Assembly: GCF_040581485.1 (NCBI RefSeq) | Contig: NC_090130.1 | Coordinates: 14,380,656 to 14,444,655 of the forward strand | DNA from: Linepithema humile | Taxonomy: Eukaryota; Arthropoda; Insecta; Hymenoptera; Formicidae | Direction of reading: 5' to 3' | DNA: 64,000 nt | Shown: piece after piece, positions 9,682 to 20,003 of the stretch | Position numbering within the stretch: the first letter of the stretch is position 1 | Layout of the letters: every line of letters begins with the position of its first letter | Position numbers and translations under genes: made by a program | Notes under the pieces: generated by a model | The model's database searches: none | Seen by the model: only the letters and a program-made list of their open reading frames with translations | What the model was told of the DNA's origin: nothing

Positions 9682-9863
9682 GATAGAAGAAAAAAATTAA
9701 AAATTGAAAATTTGTCAAAAATTTTATAAAAAAAGTTAATTAAAATAAAATAAAATAATAAAATTAATTAAAATCATTCAATATTCGAGATCAACAAGTT
9801 AAAGAAAAGTTAGTCAATAAAAAAATAATAAAATAAAATAAAATAAAATTTACAAAATTTATG

Positions 9864-10076
9864 TTAAGATATATAATAGTTTTTTATTATTGTATGACCT
9901 CTTCCCCGACTGCCTCTTCTGTTCCCCCGGCCACCTCTGTTGTTTTGGCCTCCTCTTCTTCTTGTTATTCCAGAAGGACCTGGTCTAACATGATTGTCAT
10001 ATTGTAAATTTCGCCGAGCGTACCACCGTGCACGCGACCAACCACCTCCTCTTCTTTTTTTTCTAAAAATAAACAC
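9864..10076 (-). CDS. RGG-rich small ORF in P1 left arm
   Basis: This 70-codon frame is read outward from the palindrome centre. It starts MFIFRKKRRGGGWSRARW and continues with RGG/RG-rich runs (RRRGGQNNRGGRGNRRG) to a short IIKNYYIS tail. Just before the basic part the sequence reads TTTATTTTTAG, a possible splice acceptor, so this may be the last exon of a longer gene. RGG boxes usually bind RNA. No family assignment is possible. The mirror copy differs by a single Gly/Asp change, as arm homogenisation would also produce. Confidence 0.4.
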   Translation of the reverse strand: MFIFRKKRRGGGWSRARWYARRNLQYDNHVRPGPSGITRRRGGQNNRGGRGNRRGSRGRGHTIIKNYYIS

Positions 10077-10168
10077 ATTTATAGATTAATAATTTAAAAC
10101 AATTATGCATATGAATAAATCATTTAGTTACAAAAAAGTAAATAAATATCAATATATATGAAAGAAGC

Positions 10169-10429
10169 TAATGGAGCCACCGCTGGTTGTTAGTGCGAAT
10201 TTTTTTATCTCTTATATTTTTTCTCCCGTTTTCCTTCCTTTCAAATAACTTGCTTACTTTAATCATACATTCCGATTCTTGAATAATAAGATCGATGTAT
10301 GCAATTCTCGTACACTTTAGTGTCTCGAATCTGAGATCAGTGTACATTTTAATGTCTCAATGCAGACGAATCAAGTTTCTATACAAAACATAAAAAACTT
10401 CGCACTAACAACCAACGGTGGCTCCATTA
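10169..10429. mobile_element. MITE at the exact centre of P1
   Basis: The ends AATGGAGCCACCGCTGG and TTGGTGGCTCCATT-type sequence, followed inward by GTTAGTGCGAA and TTCGCACTAAC, are inverted. The ~190-bp core is not palindromic. A related core (CGTACACTTTA and GAGATC then GTGTACA words) lies in the BEL/Pao gag at about 51400-51610, showing that this is an independent mobile family. Confidence 0.65.
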
Positions 10430-10521
10430 ACCTCTTTCATATATATTGATATTTATTTATTTTTTTGTAACTAAATGATTTATTCATATGCATAATTGTT
10501 TTAAATTATTAATCTATAAAT

Positions 10522-10734
10522 GTGTTTATTTTTAGAAAAAAAAGAAGAGGAGGTGGTTGGTCGCGTGCACGGTGGTACGCTCGGCGAAATTTACAATATG
10601 ACAATCATGTTAGACCAGGTCCTTCTGGAATAACAAGAAGAAGAGGAGGCCAAAACAACAGAGGTGGCCGGGGGAACAGAAGAGACAGTCGGGGAAGAGG
10701 TCATACAATAATAAAAAACTATTATATATCTTAA
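10522..10734 (+). CDS. RGG-rich small ORF in P1 right arm
   Basis: Mirror copy of 9864-10076, 70 codons, also transcribed away from the centre. It carries Asp where the other copy has Gly in the RGG region (NRRDSRGRG). The same acceptor-like TTTATTTTTAG precedes the basic stretch. Preservation of both copies is expected if the arms are young or undergo gene conversion, and does not by itself prove coding function. Confidence 0.4.
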   Translation: MFIFRKKRRGGGWSRARWYARRNLQYDNHVRPGPSGITRRRGGQNNRGGRGNRRDSRGRGHTIIKNYYIS

Positions 10735-11428
10735 CATAAATTTTGTAAAATTTATTTTATTTTATTTTATTATTTTTTTATTGACTAACTTTTCTTTAAC
10801 TTGTTGATCTCGAATAATGAATGATTTTAATTAATTTTATTATTTTATTTTATTTTAATTAACTTTTTTTATAAAATTTTTGACAAATTTTCAATTTTTA
10901 ATTTTTTTCTTCTATCTTTTATTTGTAAAACCGACGAGCTTTTATTTGTAAAACCGACGAGCTAACATTGATTATATCAATGTTAAAACTAACTTTTTTT
11001 ATTAATTTTACAACAAATCTTACGTCTAAATTATATTTGTTTTAACTCAGATCTTAATGTAAATCAGCGTGCGTTTTCATATGTATTTTATTTATTCCAC
11101 ACTAAGGATAGCCTGATGACAGGCTATGAAATGTCTGTTTATACTGATGTTATTATAACTCAATACAAGTTCGTTCGCACTAAAATCTAGCGTTTTGATT
11201 CCTATTGCTCCTTTCCTTTTATAATTTTATTATTTGTTGACCCTTATCATTTTTAATTAAGATAAATAAAATTTCATTAATATGTCCACAAAGAACACAC
11301 TTGTAAACGATATGTAACAAGTATCTTGTCTACAAATGACACCACATTTATGACCGACAAGTGTATGATAAGTATCTTGTCTGCAAACGACACCATATCT
11401 ATATAAAGGTAATGTATAAAGAAAAATG

Positions 11429-11489
11429 AAAAGTGGTACAATAAGGTTCCTGGCGAAGATCCACCTCTTGGGTGGTGCGGAAGACCACT
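11429..11489 (-). ncRNA. Conserved structured module with T-run (P1 right)
   Basis: Mirror copy of 9109-9169 on the minus strand, identical in the paired segments and the T-run. Confidence 0.5.
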
Positions 11490-11698
11490 ATATTAAAATG
11501 GTTAAAATAAAATTAAAATACTAAACTATCCGATGTATAATCACATTGGTATGCTTTGTCCAGATTACTTTTGTGTTAAATAAGATAGTCATAAATATTT
11601 TTTAAGTAAAAACATGTTTCTTTTATTTTCAATCAATTTTTTCCTTTAATTCTCAATGTATCTTGCTATTTACAAAAGATATTATGCATTTATAATGT

Positions 11699-11920
11699 GA
11701 TTTTTCACGTTAATGTGTAAAATTGGAACATATAAATAAATTAATAATATATTAAATATGTTTAAAGCTTATTTTTATTGCAATTAACTCATGTTAATAT
11801 GTTTTAATAGGAAAAACGTTTTTCTACTAAAATTGTAGAAATGTTACTTGTTTTGTTTATATATTGCGATATATAATTTTTATTACTTTATTCTTATTTT
11901 ATACATTAACGTGAAAAATC
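11699..11920. repeat. Small MITE nested in P1 right arm
   Basis: Mirror copy of 8678-8899, with the same inverted ends and an AT-rich interior. Confidence 0.6.
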
Positions 11921-12188
11921 ATATTCTGCAAATACATAATGTTAAAATATTGTATTAATATGAATATGATATATATTTCATAAAAGACTGTAAATCTCAG
12001 AAAAAATATCGCGTCGAGCGATAGCAACACGCCGCTAGTCGACTTAGTCGCGTGGAGCGAAATTCGGGAAAGCATTTTTGCTGCCAACGCTTGGTAGAAG
12101 AAATGGTGCGAGCGTCAAAACCGGTTTGATGCTAGGTTTGGTGGGAAGGAGATACAAGACATAGGTTCACTCACTTCTACCAATCGAC

Positions 12189-12218
12189 AGCCGAGCGCAC
12201 ACGGACACGTGACGTCAG
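12189..12218. promoter_or_regulatory. Subterminal block shared by P1 and P2 (P1 right)
   Basis: Inverted copy of 8381-8410 with the CRE-like GTGACGTCA core intact. It lies at the mirror position in the right arm. Confidence 0.55.
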
Positions 12219-12270
12219 CGAGTCTCGGTTGTGTGCGTGTGGAGCTCTCCGGGGAAAACTGGCAGCTCTG

Positions 12271-12759
12271 GGTCGCATGCCGGTGCGCGCAGTTAATGAT
12301 TTTTTTCCCAAGAATCCAACATCAAAAAAGTGAAGAAGTGTCGACTTTCTCAGCAAGAAAAAGAGTGTTAGAAATTTGAGACGTCGTTTTAATATGATAC
12401 TTTTAATTCAATCATCGATTTTTACATCAATCTTCGCTTGGTAAGTACAGTCGAACATCTATTTTCTAAACTCATTCTTTCTAGAAAATTCTACTTTCTA
12501 CAAAATATTCTCCACTTTTTGTAAAAAATTGTTTTAATCTTTTCATTATCAGACACGCCAATAGTAATACCAAAGAATATAACTCTGACAATAGTGCCGC
12601 TGAAGAAGGCGAATCGAGTGACAACTGTGCGGAAGAGACACAGAAAAAATTGGATCTTGGTGCTTAAATAATATAAAATTTTCTGTTGAATCAATTATTA
12701 AATATATTTTTTTAATATTGTAAACTGCGTGCCGAAACGCAATCATGAGCATTAAAATA
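12271..12759 (+). other. Possible upstream exons, uncertain
   Basis: A consensus donor GTAAGT follows CTTCGCTTG at about 12439, and an acceptor TTTTCATTATCAG ends at 12551. The following stretch (12552-12666) is open in two frames, one giving an acidic Ser/Glu-rich peptide (AAEEGESSDNCAEE). These may be 5' exons of the DUF4806-type gene downstream, but the frame across the junction is not secure. Confidence 0.3.
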
Positions 12760-13095
12760 AACGTTTTTTAAAATGCTTTTTGAAAATGTTTTTCAAATTA
12801 TTTTAAAAACATTTTTTTAAACATTTCTTCCTGATTAATTTAACGTTTAAAAAACATTTTCTGCAAATCTCAAAAAAACGTTCCTTTAATGTTTAATAAA
12901 TATTTTCTTCAAATCTTTAAAAAACGTTTTTATAACATTAAAGAAACATTTTTATCAACGTTAAAATAAGCTTTTTTTAATTAAAAAAAAGGGACTTATC
13001 CCATTATTTTTAACGCTTTTGGAAACGTTTTTAAAAATGTTTCTTGAATGATTTTAAAAACATTTTTTAAACACTTTTCCTGCTTGGGATATGAC
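12760..13095. repeat. AT-rich repeat with ACGTTTTT / AAACATTTTT motifs
   Basis: Many diverged copies of AAACATTTTT and AACGTTTTT occur in both orientations, including AAAACATTTTTTAAACA twice with a following TTCCTG. This is a degenerate interspersed repeat with no coding content. The following 13096-13415 holds no gene that I can see. Confidence 0.5.
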
Positions 13096-13419
13096 ATACA
13101 AAATGCAATATTAGCTTGAACCTCATGCATGTACTCATATGTCATTCTTTTGTGCACTTTTATGGATATCATGACATGTCTGCGTTCTGAGCAGCATATG
13201 AGCCCGCATCTGTGTCTATTCTTGTCCTCATGTTTGTGAGATATATGAGTACAATATGATCTCAAAATGCATACATTTTCCTATCTAGGTAATAGAAGAC
13301 AGATTGGGCCGAAATGCTATTTATCGCAGTGAAATAATAAGTCTAATATTTATTAATATTACAAAGCATTTTTTAAAAAAGGGTTACATTTTGGAATGAA
13401 ATAGAGAACTTATGTTTGG

Positions 13420-13438
13420 AGAGAGAAAGAGAGAGAGA

Positions 13439-13490
<52 letters not shown>
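13420..13490. repeat. (GA)n microsatellite
   Basis: Almost uninterrupted GA dinucleotides with a few AAAGA interruptions at the start. Confidence 0.95.
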
Positions 13491-13493
<3 letters not shown>

Positions 13494-13595
13494 GCAATAA
13501 ATTGTTTGTAAAAGATTTTTATGTTTTACTTTAAATAATAAATTTAAATGATAAATATTTGTAATATAATTAATAATATTTCAAAATAATTTTAG

Positions 13596-14037
13596 ATTAA
13601 ACAATTGACTCGTTTAACTTGCAAAGATTTGAGATCTTCATGTTTGAGTGTTATCAAGCAAACATTATCAAATGAAGTGGCAAATCATTATAGCTGGTAC
13701 GGTGCTAAAAAGAAAAAAAATTTTTCCAAATTGCATCTATGTAAAGTAATTATGTGTAAATAAAATATTGAAAAATTATCCTTTTTTATATTTCAATTAC
13801 ACATTACAGTTGTTTACATATTTTACTTATTACACATTACGTATTCGTTAATAAATATTTCTCCTGATTTATAAGAAATAAATTAAAATTAAATAATATA
13901 GGAAAAATGCTTTTTTTGCAGCTGTAATTCAAAAATTGCATCCCAATGCAACAGATGCAGAAATTTCTGCTCCATTGAAAGTATGGTTTGCTCACGCAAA
14001 GGAACGCCTAACAAGAAAAACAGAAAATAACGATTAA
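13596..14037 (+). CDS. DUF4806-like C-terminal domain, two exons
   Basis: Exon A (13596-13755) follows an acceptor TTTTAG and encodes KQLTRLTCKDLRSSC through NHYSWYGAKKKKNFSKL. It ends in phase 1 before GTAAAT. Exon B (13922-14037) follows TTTTTTTGCAG and continues VIQKLHPNATDAEISAPLK, VWFAHAKERL, and stops at 14035. The W-G-x-KKK then K-x-x-L-C-K-V-I and the final A-x-x-x-I-x-x-x-L-K-x-W-x-x-H-A pattern match DUF4806, a domain of unknown function expanded in ants and other insects and often tied to transposable elements. The splice frame works without any repair. Upstream exons and promoter are not certain. Confidence 0.7.
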
Positions 14038-14377
14038 ATATTACATCTATATTTTCTTTTTTTGTAAAAATCTTGAAGCAAAGTGGAAATCGCCGATTTT
14101 TTTTTTAATTTTATGATGCTGAAACAAAAAGGAATAATATTTTTCGTTTGATCTCATTTGATTCTCTCTTATTATCTGAAAGGATTATCTCTTTAATTAT
14201 CTGAAGGATCTTAGAACATGCAATTTACATATCGTAAAGTAATCTCCTTAGAAATAATCTCCTTAAAAAGTTCTTATCGCGATCCTGGCATCTGAAATAA
14301 AGAATTATATATGTAACATATAAAAGATTATATACGTAATATATAAAATTAAAATAAAATAAAAATTTATAAAATTT
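14038..14377. other. AT-rich spacer, no feature
   Basis: No gene seen. The stretch lies between the DUF4806-like stop and the retrotransposon array and includes repeated ATCTCCTTA/ATCTGAAAGGAT words. Confidence 0.5.
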
Positions 14378-14391
14378 AAACAGCATAAGTT
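14378..14391. repeat. Target duplication, left copy
   Basis: AAACAGCATAAGTT directly precedes the T-run that marks the poly(A) tail of unit A. The same 14 bp recur at 37369-37382 directly after the 5' end of unit D. Confidence 0.85.
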
Positions 14392-14820
14392 TGTTTTTTT
14401 TTTTTTTTGTTTGTTTGTTTGTTTAGATTTGAGGGCCAGAAGGCCCCCCCCCCCCCGGGACGAGGAAATCTTCAAAAGACACACTCCCGTCGTGCACTGA
14501 GGATTGCTAGCCCTCAGCCTGACGGGAGGTAGTGTCGGATTCACAGCCTGTCCTAACCTTGGTCAGAAACAGACTGTGCCTACCGACTAAAACCTCGTCC
14601 CAGACAAATCCATCGTGCAACGCCATGTTAGGTGAGGGTCAGGGATTACGAACTAGCGCATGACGCCTTCCCCTCCCCTAGGCTGATCCTGATGACAGAA
14701 TCCTGAACCCCAGTGGTCCGGTGTTGGTCCGGACTTTCATAGCCCCGTTACCGCCTTCACGGGCCTTATCAGGGCCCTAGATTGAGGTGGGCCTAGCCAA
14801 ATGGACTAAGACCCACACAC

Positions 14821-16875
14821 CTACTTCTCCTTCGGAAAACAGGGATGGGGCGACTGATGGAGGCTAATCCTCATCCTCTTCTTCTTCTTCTTTCCCTCGG
14901 AATTCGATACCCCATCTCCAATTCCAACCCCATTTCTGGGGGCAGAAGAGGGGGACGTTGGGGTCGAACATTTCCCTTCACTTCCACATACACTATTCCT
15001 CCGAGGAGGAATTGGGGGACACATCTCACTCCCCGCCCTATGGCCCGAAGGACATCCACTCAGGGCACATAAAGGGCAGTGTGGTCTCGCCCCACAAACC
15101 CTCGCTGTATGGCCTTCCATGCCACAGCGATAACAGCAGCGGGCTCGATCCACACTGGAGGGGCACTGCCACTGTAGGTGTCCATGGCCCAGGCACTTAA
15201 AGCACTGTGCTTCCCTGCTCCTAAGGAGTTCAACTTTCACCGGGGCCCATCCTACCTTCACATGGCCCGCATCTGCAAGCTTCTCAGCCGCATCCTCGGG
15301 GCATTGGGCCCAGACCGTGTTGAGGCCCGCTCGTCCCATGGTCCGGGTCTCCCCAACCCTTATGTCGTCCTCATTGCAACCACCCGTAAGGGAGATTGCA
15401 CCGACGATCTCTTTTCTGGAGGTCGAGTCCTCCAGACCAACAAGTCGGATGTTACTCCTCCTTGAAAGTCTGGAGACCCTAACCCCTTCCGGTAGATCCC
15501 TCGTTGCCTCGCGGATCCTGGATACCAGGTCATCCGCCTTCTCTCTGGAGTCCTTGCCGGGGATCTCCATGAGGATTCCTCCTTTCCTCGTCCTCCTCAT
15601 CTTGAGGGTCTTGAGTCCTAGATCCTCTAATTGGATCCTCTCCTTTGCCATCCTCATAGCATCCGCATAAGTGCCTGAGGGAGATATAATCTCCACTACG
15701 GCACCATTCGAGGTCCTCTTCCTTTTTCCAGCGCTGGATGAACCACTCGAAGAGAGCTGGATCTTTTGCATCCCCCTTTCCTTTTGAATGGTAGTAGAAA
15801 GGGTTAAAGGAGGCCTTTGTAGCCCCTGGCCCCTCTCACGTCCATCTTTCTTCCCCACTGTGGTCCACTTTGTGGGCGGTTCTGCCTCCAGCGAAGGGAG
15901 GTCGGGCCATCCGCCTAGTGGATCCGATCCCGATGGATCCTCTTTCTCTCTCAAGAGAGAGAGGGGAATTCCTGGGACATTCATCCCCTTCCTCTTCTTG
16001 TCAGTCCTGTTTCCTCTCGTGGCCTCATCACGAACTCGGATAGGAGCGGTACGTCCGCCCATCTCGAGTCGCGCGATACGGTCCTCCATCCTTCCAAGGG
16101 ACTCGATCAAGGAGGCCAACTTTTGGCTGACCTCCGTGACTATCCCCAGTTCCGCATCATCCCTGCCCAAAGAATGATGTTGAACTTCCTCCTTTTCCTT
16201 GTCCGCTGTGGGGTCAGACAATGGATCGGACTCATCCGAAGCAACATACCTCTCAGAGGACACCTCTGAGAACATTTCCATTGTCGGAGGCATAGGTTTC
16301 TCCACAGGGGAATTCTCCAGGCTCCGACACCTAACCCTAAGAGCGCGGTTCTCGCTTTCCACCTCCTTTACTTTCCTTGAAAGGGACTCCACGAGAGCCC
16401 TCTGTTCCACATAGTCCTTTTGGATGGCAAAACAACGCTCACGCCAAAAGTCCAACTTTTCTTCCATATTGATCATAGTTAGATCTCCATCCCTCTTAGG
16501 TGGTCGCGACTCAGCAAACTCCTCAGAAGAGGAGTCACACAAAGTCACCACCACATTAGCTTTGCCTATTTCCTCCTCCTCTAGACCTGAGTGGCCCCCA
16601 CATCCACCTACAATCCGGATGGGGGTATGGTCTGCCTTGCACGGTGAATCACTCACCAAAGAACCATAGGAATATGGTCTATCCGCTTCACGTAGAGACT
16701 TAATTGCTCTTTTAACCCTTTCTTCTTTTTTTAGGTCCCGACCCAGCAGATGGACGCTAGCAGCCAGGACAACACACACATTCAGGTAAGTATCCCGAAC
16801 CCATTTATTTACAGGAACCAAACACAATACCTCCTCCACGATGAAGGACCATACCCGTAAGATGACCTCAGCCAT
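14821..16875 (-). CDS. gag: Gag (ORF1) of unit A
   Basis: This 684-codon frame encodes an RNA-binding Gag of the R1 clade of non-LTR retrotransposons. Residues about 130-190 form a coiled coil (WRERCFAIQKDYVEQ). A Ser/Arg-rich linker precedes an RRM-like region (about residues 410-550, containing LEDLGLKTLKM and VSRLSRRSNIRLVGLED). Three zinc knuckles follow (CFKCLGHGHLQWQC, CCYRCGMEGHTARVC, and a third starting CPLC), and the tail is basic. The ATG at 16875 is probably not the true start: homologous N-terminal sequence continues upstream in another frame, so a one-base slip in the A-run at about 16910 appears to have split the gene. No ORF2 follows before the tail. Confidence 0.85.
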   Translation of the reverse strand: MAEVILRVWSFIVEEVLCLVPVNKWVRDTYLNVCVVLAASVHLLGRDLKKEERVKRAIKSLREADRPYSYGSLVSDSPCKADHTPIRIVGGCGGHSGLEEEEIGKANVVVTLCDSSSEEFAESRPPKRDGDLTMINMEEKLDFWRERCFAIQKDYVEQRALVESLSRKVKEVESENRALRVRCRSLENSPVEKPMPPTMEMFSEVSSERYVASDESDPLSDPTADKEKEEVQHHSLGRDDAELGIVTEVSQKLASLIESLGRMEDRIARLEMGGRTAPIRVRDEATRGNRTDKKRKGMNVPGIPLSLLREKEDPSGSDPLGGWPDLPSLEAEPPTKWTTVGKKDGRERGQGLQRPPLTLSTTIQKERGMQKIQLSSSGSSSAGKRKRTSNGAVVEIISPSGTYADAMRMAKERIQLEDLGLKTLKMRRTRKGGILMEIPGKDSREKADDLVSRIREATRDLPEGVRVSRLSRRSNIRLVGLEDSTSRKEIVGAISLTGGCNEDDIRVGETRTMGRAGLNTVWAQCPEDAAEKLADAGHVKVGWAPVKVELLRSREAQCFKCLGHGHLQWQCPSSVDRARCCYRCGMEGHTARVCGARPHCPLCALSGCPSGHRAGSEMCPPIPPRRNSVCGSEGKCSTPTSPSSAPRNGVGIGDGVSNSEGKKKKKRMRISLHQSPHPCFPKEK

Positions 16876-17203
16876 ATTCCGTCTCGTTGTATGGAGCGTG
16901 GAACCTTTTTTCTGACCTCAAAAGGTCCCAGGCCCTATCGGAATTACATATACAAGTTCCTTTACCGCACTTTAGTCTGTCTGTTATAAAACAGAAGGTC
17001 CAACACAGATCAGCCACTATGTCTTGAAACTGTCCCGGACAACAGCGCACCAATCTTTCCGCGTACTTAAACAGCGAAAACGCTGACCCGATCACCATAT
17101 TAACCTCGAGGCTCGGCGAACACCCCAAAGTTAGCCCGTCGTACGATGACGACGCAGCAGAGGCCGGGACAGGACCTCTACTACGCCGGTCCCTGGGGGT
17201 CCC
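16868..17203 (-). pseudogene. gag: N-terminal part of unit A gag, frameshifted
   Basis: The frame is open from the 5' junction of unit A and matches unit E's gag N-terminus (GPVPASAA, GCSPSLEVNMVIGSA, WDLLRSEK). It ends at a TGA that overlaps ATGGCTGA of the main frame. Comparison with E places a one-base indel near 16910. The true gag start codon lies beyond the truncation point. Confidence 0.75.
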
Positions 17204-17703
17204 TTTTTTTTTTTTTTTTTTTTTTTATTCGGGAGGGGCAAGCCCCTCTCCGGAGATGGGGAATCTTCTAAAAGACACCCTCTGGCGTGCAATGGGAACA
17301 TCCCTGCCAGAGGGTAGTGTTGGATTCGTCCGGAGGAGTGGTCTGCGACACCACTGCTCCCCCGGACGCCTACCAACTAAACCCCACCCCCGTTAATGTG
17401 CCGTCAGCTGCCGTTGTGGGGGGATGCTGGGAATCGCTAATCGGCATACGTCCAGCAATCCCCCCCGGCGGCCGGTTTCCCGGCGCAAAAATCATTGTGG
17501 GGAGAACATAAGTTCTCCCCCCCCCTCTCGGCGGTACTCAGCTCCGGGCCGAGACCCGGCGGTCTACACTGCGGGCGGCCCGCGTCCATACGCCGCGCCA
17601 TAACCGCCCGCAGGGGACCAAAATCTTCGGGTCGGTCAGCAGACCGACCCGTGGGTCTCACTCCCAGGCCCGTCCATTGCCCGGCCTAGATCGGACCGGG
17701 CCT

Positions 17704-18300
17704 GGGGGGACCCAAACCAAATTTAGCTCTCTTCCTCCGGACTTATGGGCAGGAGGCGCTAAGCGCATAGTTCCCGCCGTCCGAAGGAGGGAGCTCCTCT
17801 AAAAATGGAGTGGGGGTTCGGGACAGGGGCAAGCCCCCACCCCTCTCCCCCGCTCGTCTTTTCGGTATGGGGGGCAAAATGCCCCCCCAGAATTTTTTAC
17901 TGCTCCGCCTCCTCCGGGCACAGCAGCGGGGCGCGTAGACCGCGACATCCCACCACCCGGAGGAGGGAGCTCCTCTTAAATGGAGCAGAGGTTCGGGACA
18001 GGGGCAAGCCCCCACCCCTCTCCCCCGCTTGTCTCCTCAGTGAGAGGGGCGCAATGCCCCCCCAAAATCATCATTTGCCTGTCGGGGGGAGCCTACGGTG
18101 TCCCGTCTGACACTCCCCCCCCCCCGGGCAGGGTACCTCCTTTTCATACTCCATCTCCTCCGGGCACGGCGGCGGGGCGCGTAGACCGTGACATCCCGCC
18201 ACCCGGAGGAGGGATCTCCTCTTAACTGGAGCAAGAATTCAGGGTAGGGACAGGCCCTCTCCCTTCTTTCCCGCTCCGCACCCCAAAATGGGCGGGGTTT
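17704..18300 (-). repeat. 3' UTR repeats of unit B
   Basis: Three diverged units of roughly 170-190 bp each carry, in order, a CTCCGG..CCGGAGGAGGGA stem, GGGGCAAGCCCC (or close) and a G-run/C-run hairpin such as GGGGGGCAAAATGCCCCCCC. Similar units lie in the 3' UTRs of C (one) and D (two to three). Confidence 0.7.
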
Positions 18301-18747
18301 CACCCCCGTCCCAATTACTCCCTCTTACTTCCCTCTGGTCCCGACTCCTTCAGGAATGTCCAGAGGGAGGCGAGGGCAAGCCCGGGGCGGGTCGTGTTGG
18401 GGGAACTAGTCCACCTGCCACGCCCACCCCCGGTCGTACTCATAAATTGGAGGTGAGGGGGTGGACAAACTCCACTTCCCCTCCTCTCTCCTCCTCCGCG
18501 CAAAAGCCGCGGACCACCTTCTCCTCTCCGCCGTCTCCCTGTTCCTTACCCCTTTAAGGGTGCCCAGGGAAGGCGGCAACTCCTCCCTTACTTGGGAGAG
18601 AGGGGAAACCCCCTTCCCTCTTCCACCGTCCGCTTATTGTTGGTGGGTCCCCCCGCGTCAGACAACGCCTGGGGGGCTTTCCCACTCCGTCCTATTCCCC
18701 CCGCGGCAGTGGCCGGGCCCACACTCAAGAGTGCAGCCACTTTACCT

Positions 18748-19877
18748 TCACCGCGGGGGGAGTTCCCTCCTGTAAATGGAGGGGGGGACAAAGAGAAACT
18801 CCTCTCCCCCTACCCCCCCCACCAAATCACCTGAGACCAAGGTCTCTAAGGAGACCTGGGCAGAGGTCGGGTACAGGCCCCATCTGGGCCCTCCCTTCCT
18901 TTTCCCGCTCCTTCCTCCTTTCACCGGGGTGGGGGTGAGACCTGGGCCTTGCATGGCCCCTCTCTTCCCAGCCCCGGCATTCTCCTTCCCCTCCACTTTT
19001 AGGGGGAACCTGGGGGGGGTGGTGCTGTTATCCCCCCCTTCTGTTTCTTCTTGAGGGATTCCAATGGGGGGGCTGGTCCCCGCCCCTTCCCTCTCCTTCT
19101 TATTTGCCATCCCCTTCTAGGGGGGACGGTCGGGCAGGTGCGGCCACCAATCCGGTAAGCCGCAAACCTGCCCTCCTCCATACAGGCCGGGCAGCTTGCC
19201 TTTGACTGCGGGCATGCCCGAGCCTGGTGATTGGCCCCCCCGCAGTGGAAGCAGCTGTGGCTGCGTTCCACCGACGAGGGGCACCACCTCCTTACATGCC
19301 CCCGCCGGAGGCATTTATAACATCGAGGGGGGAAGGTTAATGCTCCCTTCTCCCCTTTCTCCTCCTTACAAGCGGATTGTATCCCCTCATTCCTTCGGGT
19401 CTGCGTACAGGCATCGCGGATGCCTGCAGCAGACCCCCTCGTTATTTCGGGGGAACGGGGTTCGGGGCCCCTTCCCCCGGGGCCTCTGCCCCCTCTTAAT
19501 CGCGTGGGCGTGAGCCCAGCTTTTCTCTTGGCCTGCGCCCAGGCATTATTCATGCCTGGCGCAGGCTCTTGCTTCATTTTAGAGGAGGAGGCGGGTGTCC
19601 TTTTACCTCTGGGGCCTATACCCCCTCCCTCCTGCACAATTGCGCGTCCTCCGCGGATCTCTTCAATGACTTTGAGGAGAGCCCGTAATAGCTTGTGGGC
19701 TTTAGCCCACAAGTCCCCTTCCGCGGTAGCACTATTATCCAGGGCGCCCGCGTGGCACGCCCTGGATGGCCCGTCGCACGATGACGACAGGGGGAGCACC
19801 GGACCCGGATACCTCCCTCGCCGGCCTCTGGGGGTCCGAATCCTCTGAGGCGGTAAAAAAGTCCTCCTTGTCGTCAT
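18748..19877 (-). pseudogene. gag: Gag of unit B, truncated by frameshift
   Basis: The intact first part (19877-18999, 292 codons) starts MTTRRTFLPPQRIRTPRGRR, has a leucine-rich helix (HKLLRALLKVIEEI) and then three zinc knuckles (CYKCLRRGHVRRWC, CFHCGGANHQARAC, CPACMEEGRF). It is a close relative of unit D's gag (MTTERTF). A frameshift then moves the remainder into another frame (19110-18748), and the C-terminal domain seen in D is not recognisable. Unlike the gags of A and C it has no RRM-like region before the knuckles. Confidence 0.75.
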
Positions 19878-19993
19878 TGTATTTTCATCTTAGTATTTTG
19901 TTAACAGAGTTGTCATCTCCGGGTTTTTTATCGTGATTTTCCTTCCACTAGGACGGTTGTCGACCAGAACTTACGAGTCCGTCCTGCCCGGGT

Positions 19994-20003
19994 CTTTTTA
20001 TAG
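19994..20003 (-). promoter_or_regulatory. TATA-like box, unit B inner copy
   Basis: CTATAAAAAG on the minus strand, about 120 bp upstream of the gag ATG, in a block repeated in all units with a full leader. Confidence 0.45.

Larger units (their letters stand above)
8328..12270. mobile_element. Giant palindromic element P1 (hAT-like ends)
   Basis: The whole 3.94 kb is an inverted repeat centred at about 10300. Termini read CAGAGCTGCCAG and CTGGCAGCTCTG, like the CAG-start ends of hAT-type elements. The arms differ by only scattered substitutions. Each arm holds the subterminal block at 8381/12189, a nested small MITE, a conserved ~61-nt module, short tandem repeats and an RGG-rich ORF. The centre is a separate MITE. 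I could not find a matching 8-bp target duplication (CCGCCGAT left, GGTCGCAT right), so the ends may have been rearranged. No transposase is encoded: it is non-autonomous. Confidence 0.8.
14392..17203 (-). mobile_element. Unit A: gag-only non-LTR unit, 5'-truncated
   Basis: The poly(A) tail (14392-14425) is interrupted by G's at its inner edge. A ~400-bp 3' UTR follows, then gag, and no reverse transcriptase. The 5' end falls inside the gag N-terminal coding region at the sequence GGGACCCCCAGGGACC (compare the intact N-terminus in unit E). Confidence 0.8.

Noticed and set aside
12271..12278. 8-bp target duplication for P1
   Set aside because: GGTCGCAT does not match CCGCCGAT on the left. Only scattered positions agree.
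17204..17226. T-runs in the array as transcription terminators
   Set aside because: They are poly(A) tails of minus-strand elements. Position at every unit end and direct junctions support this.
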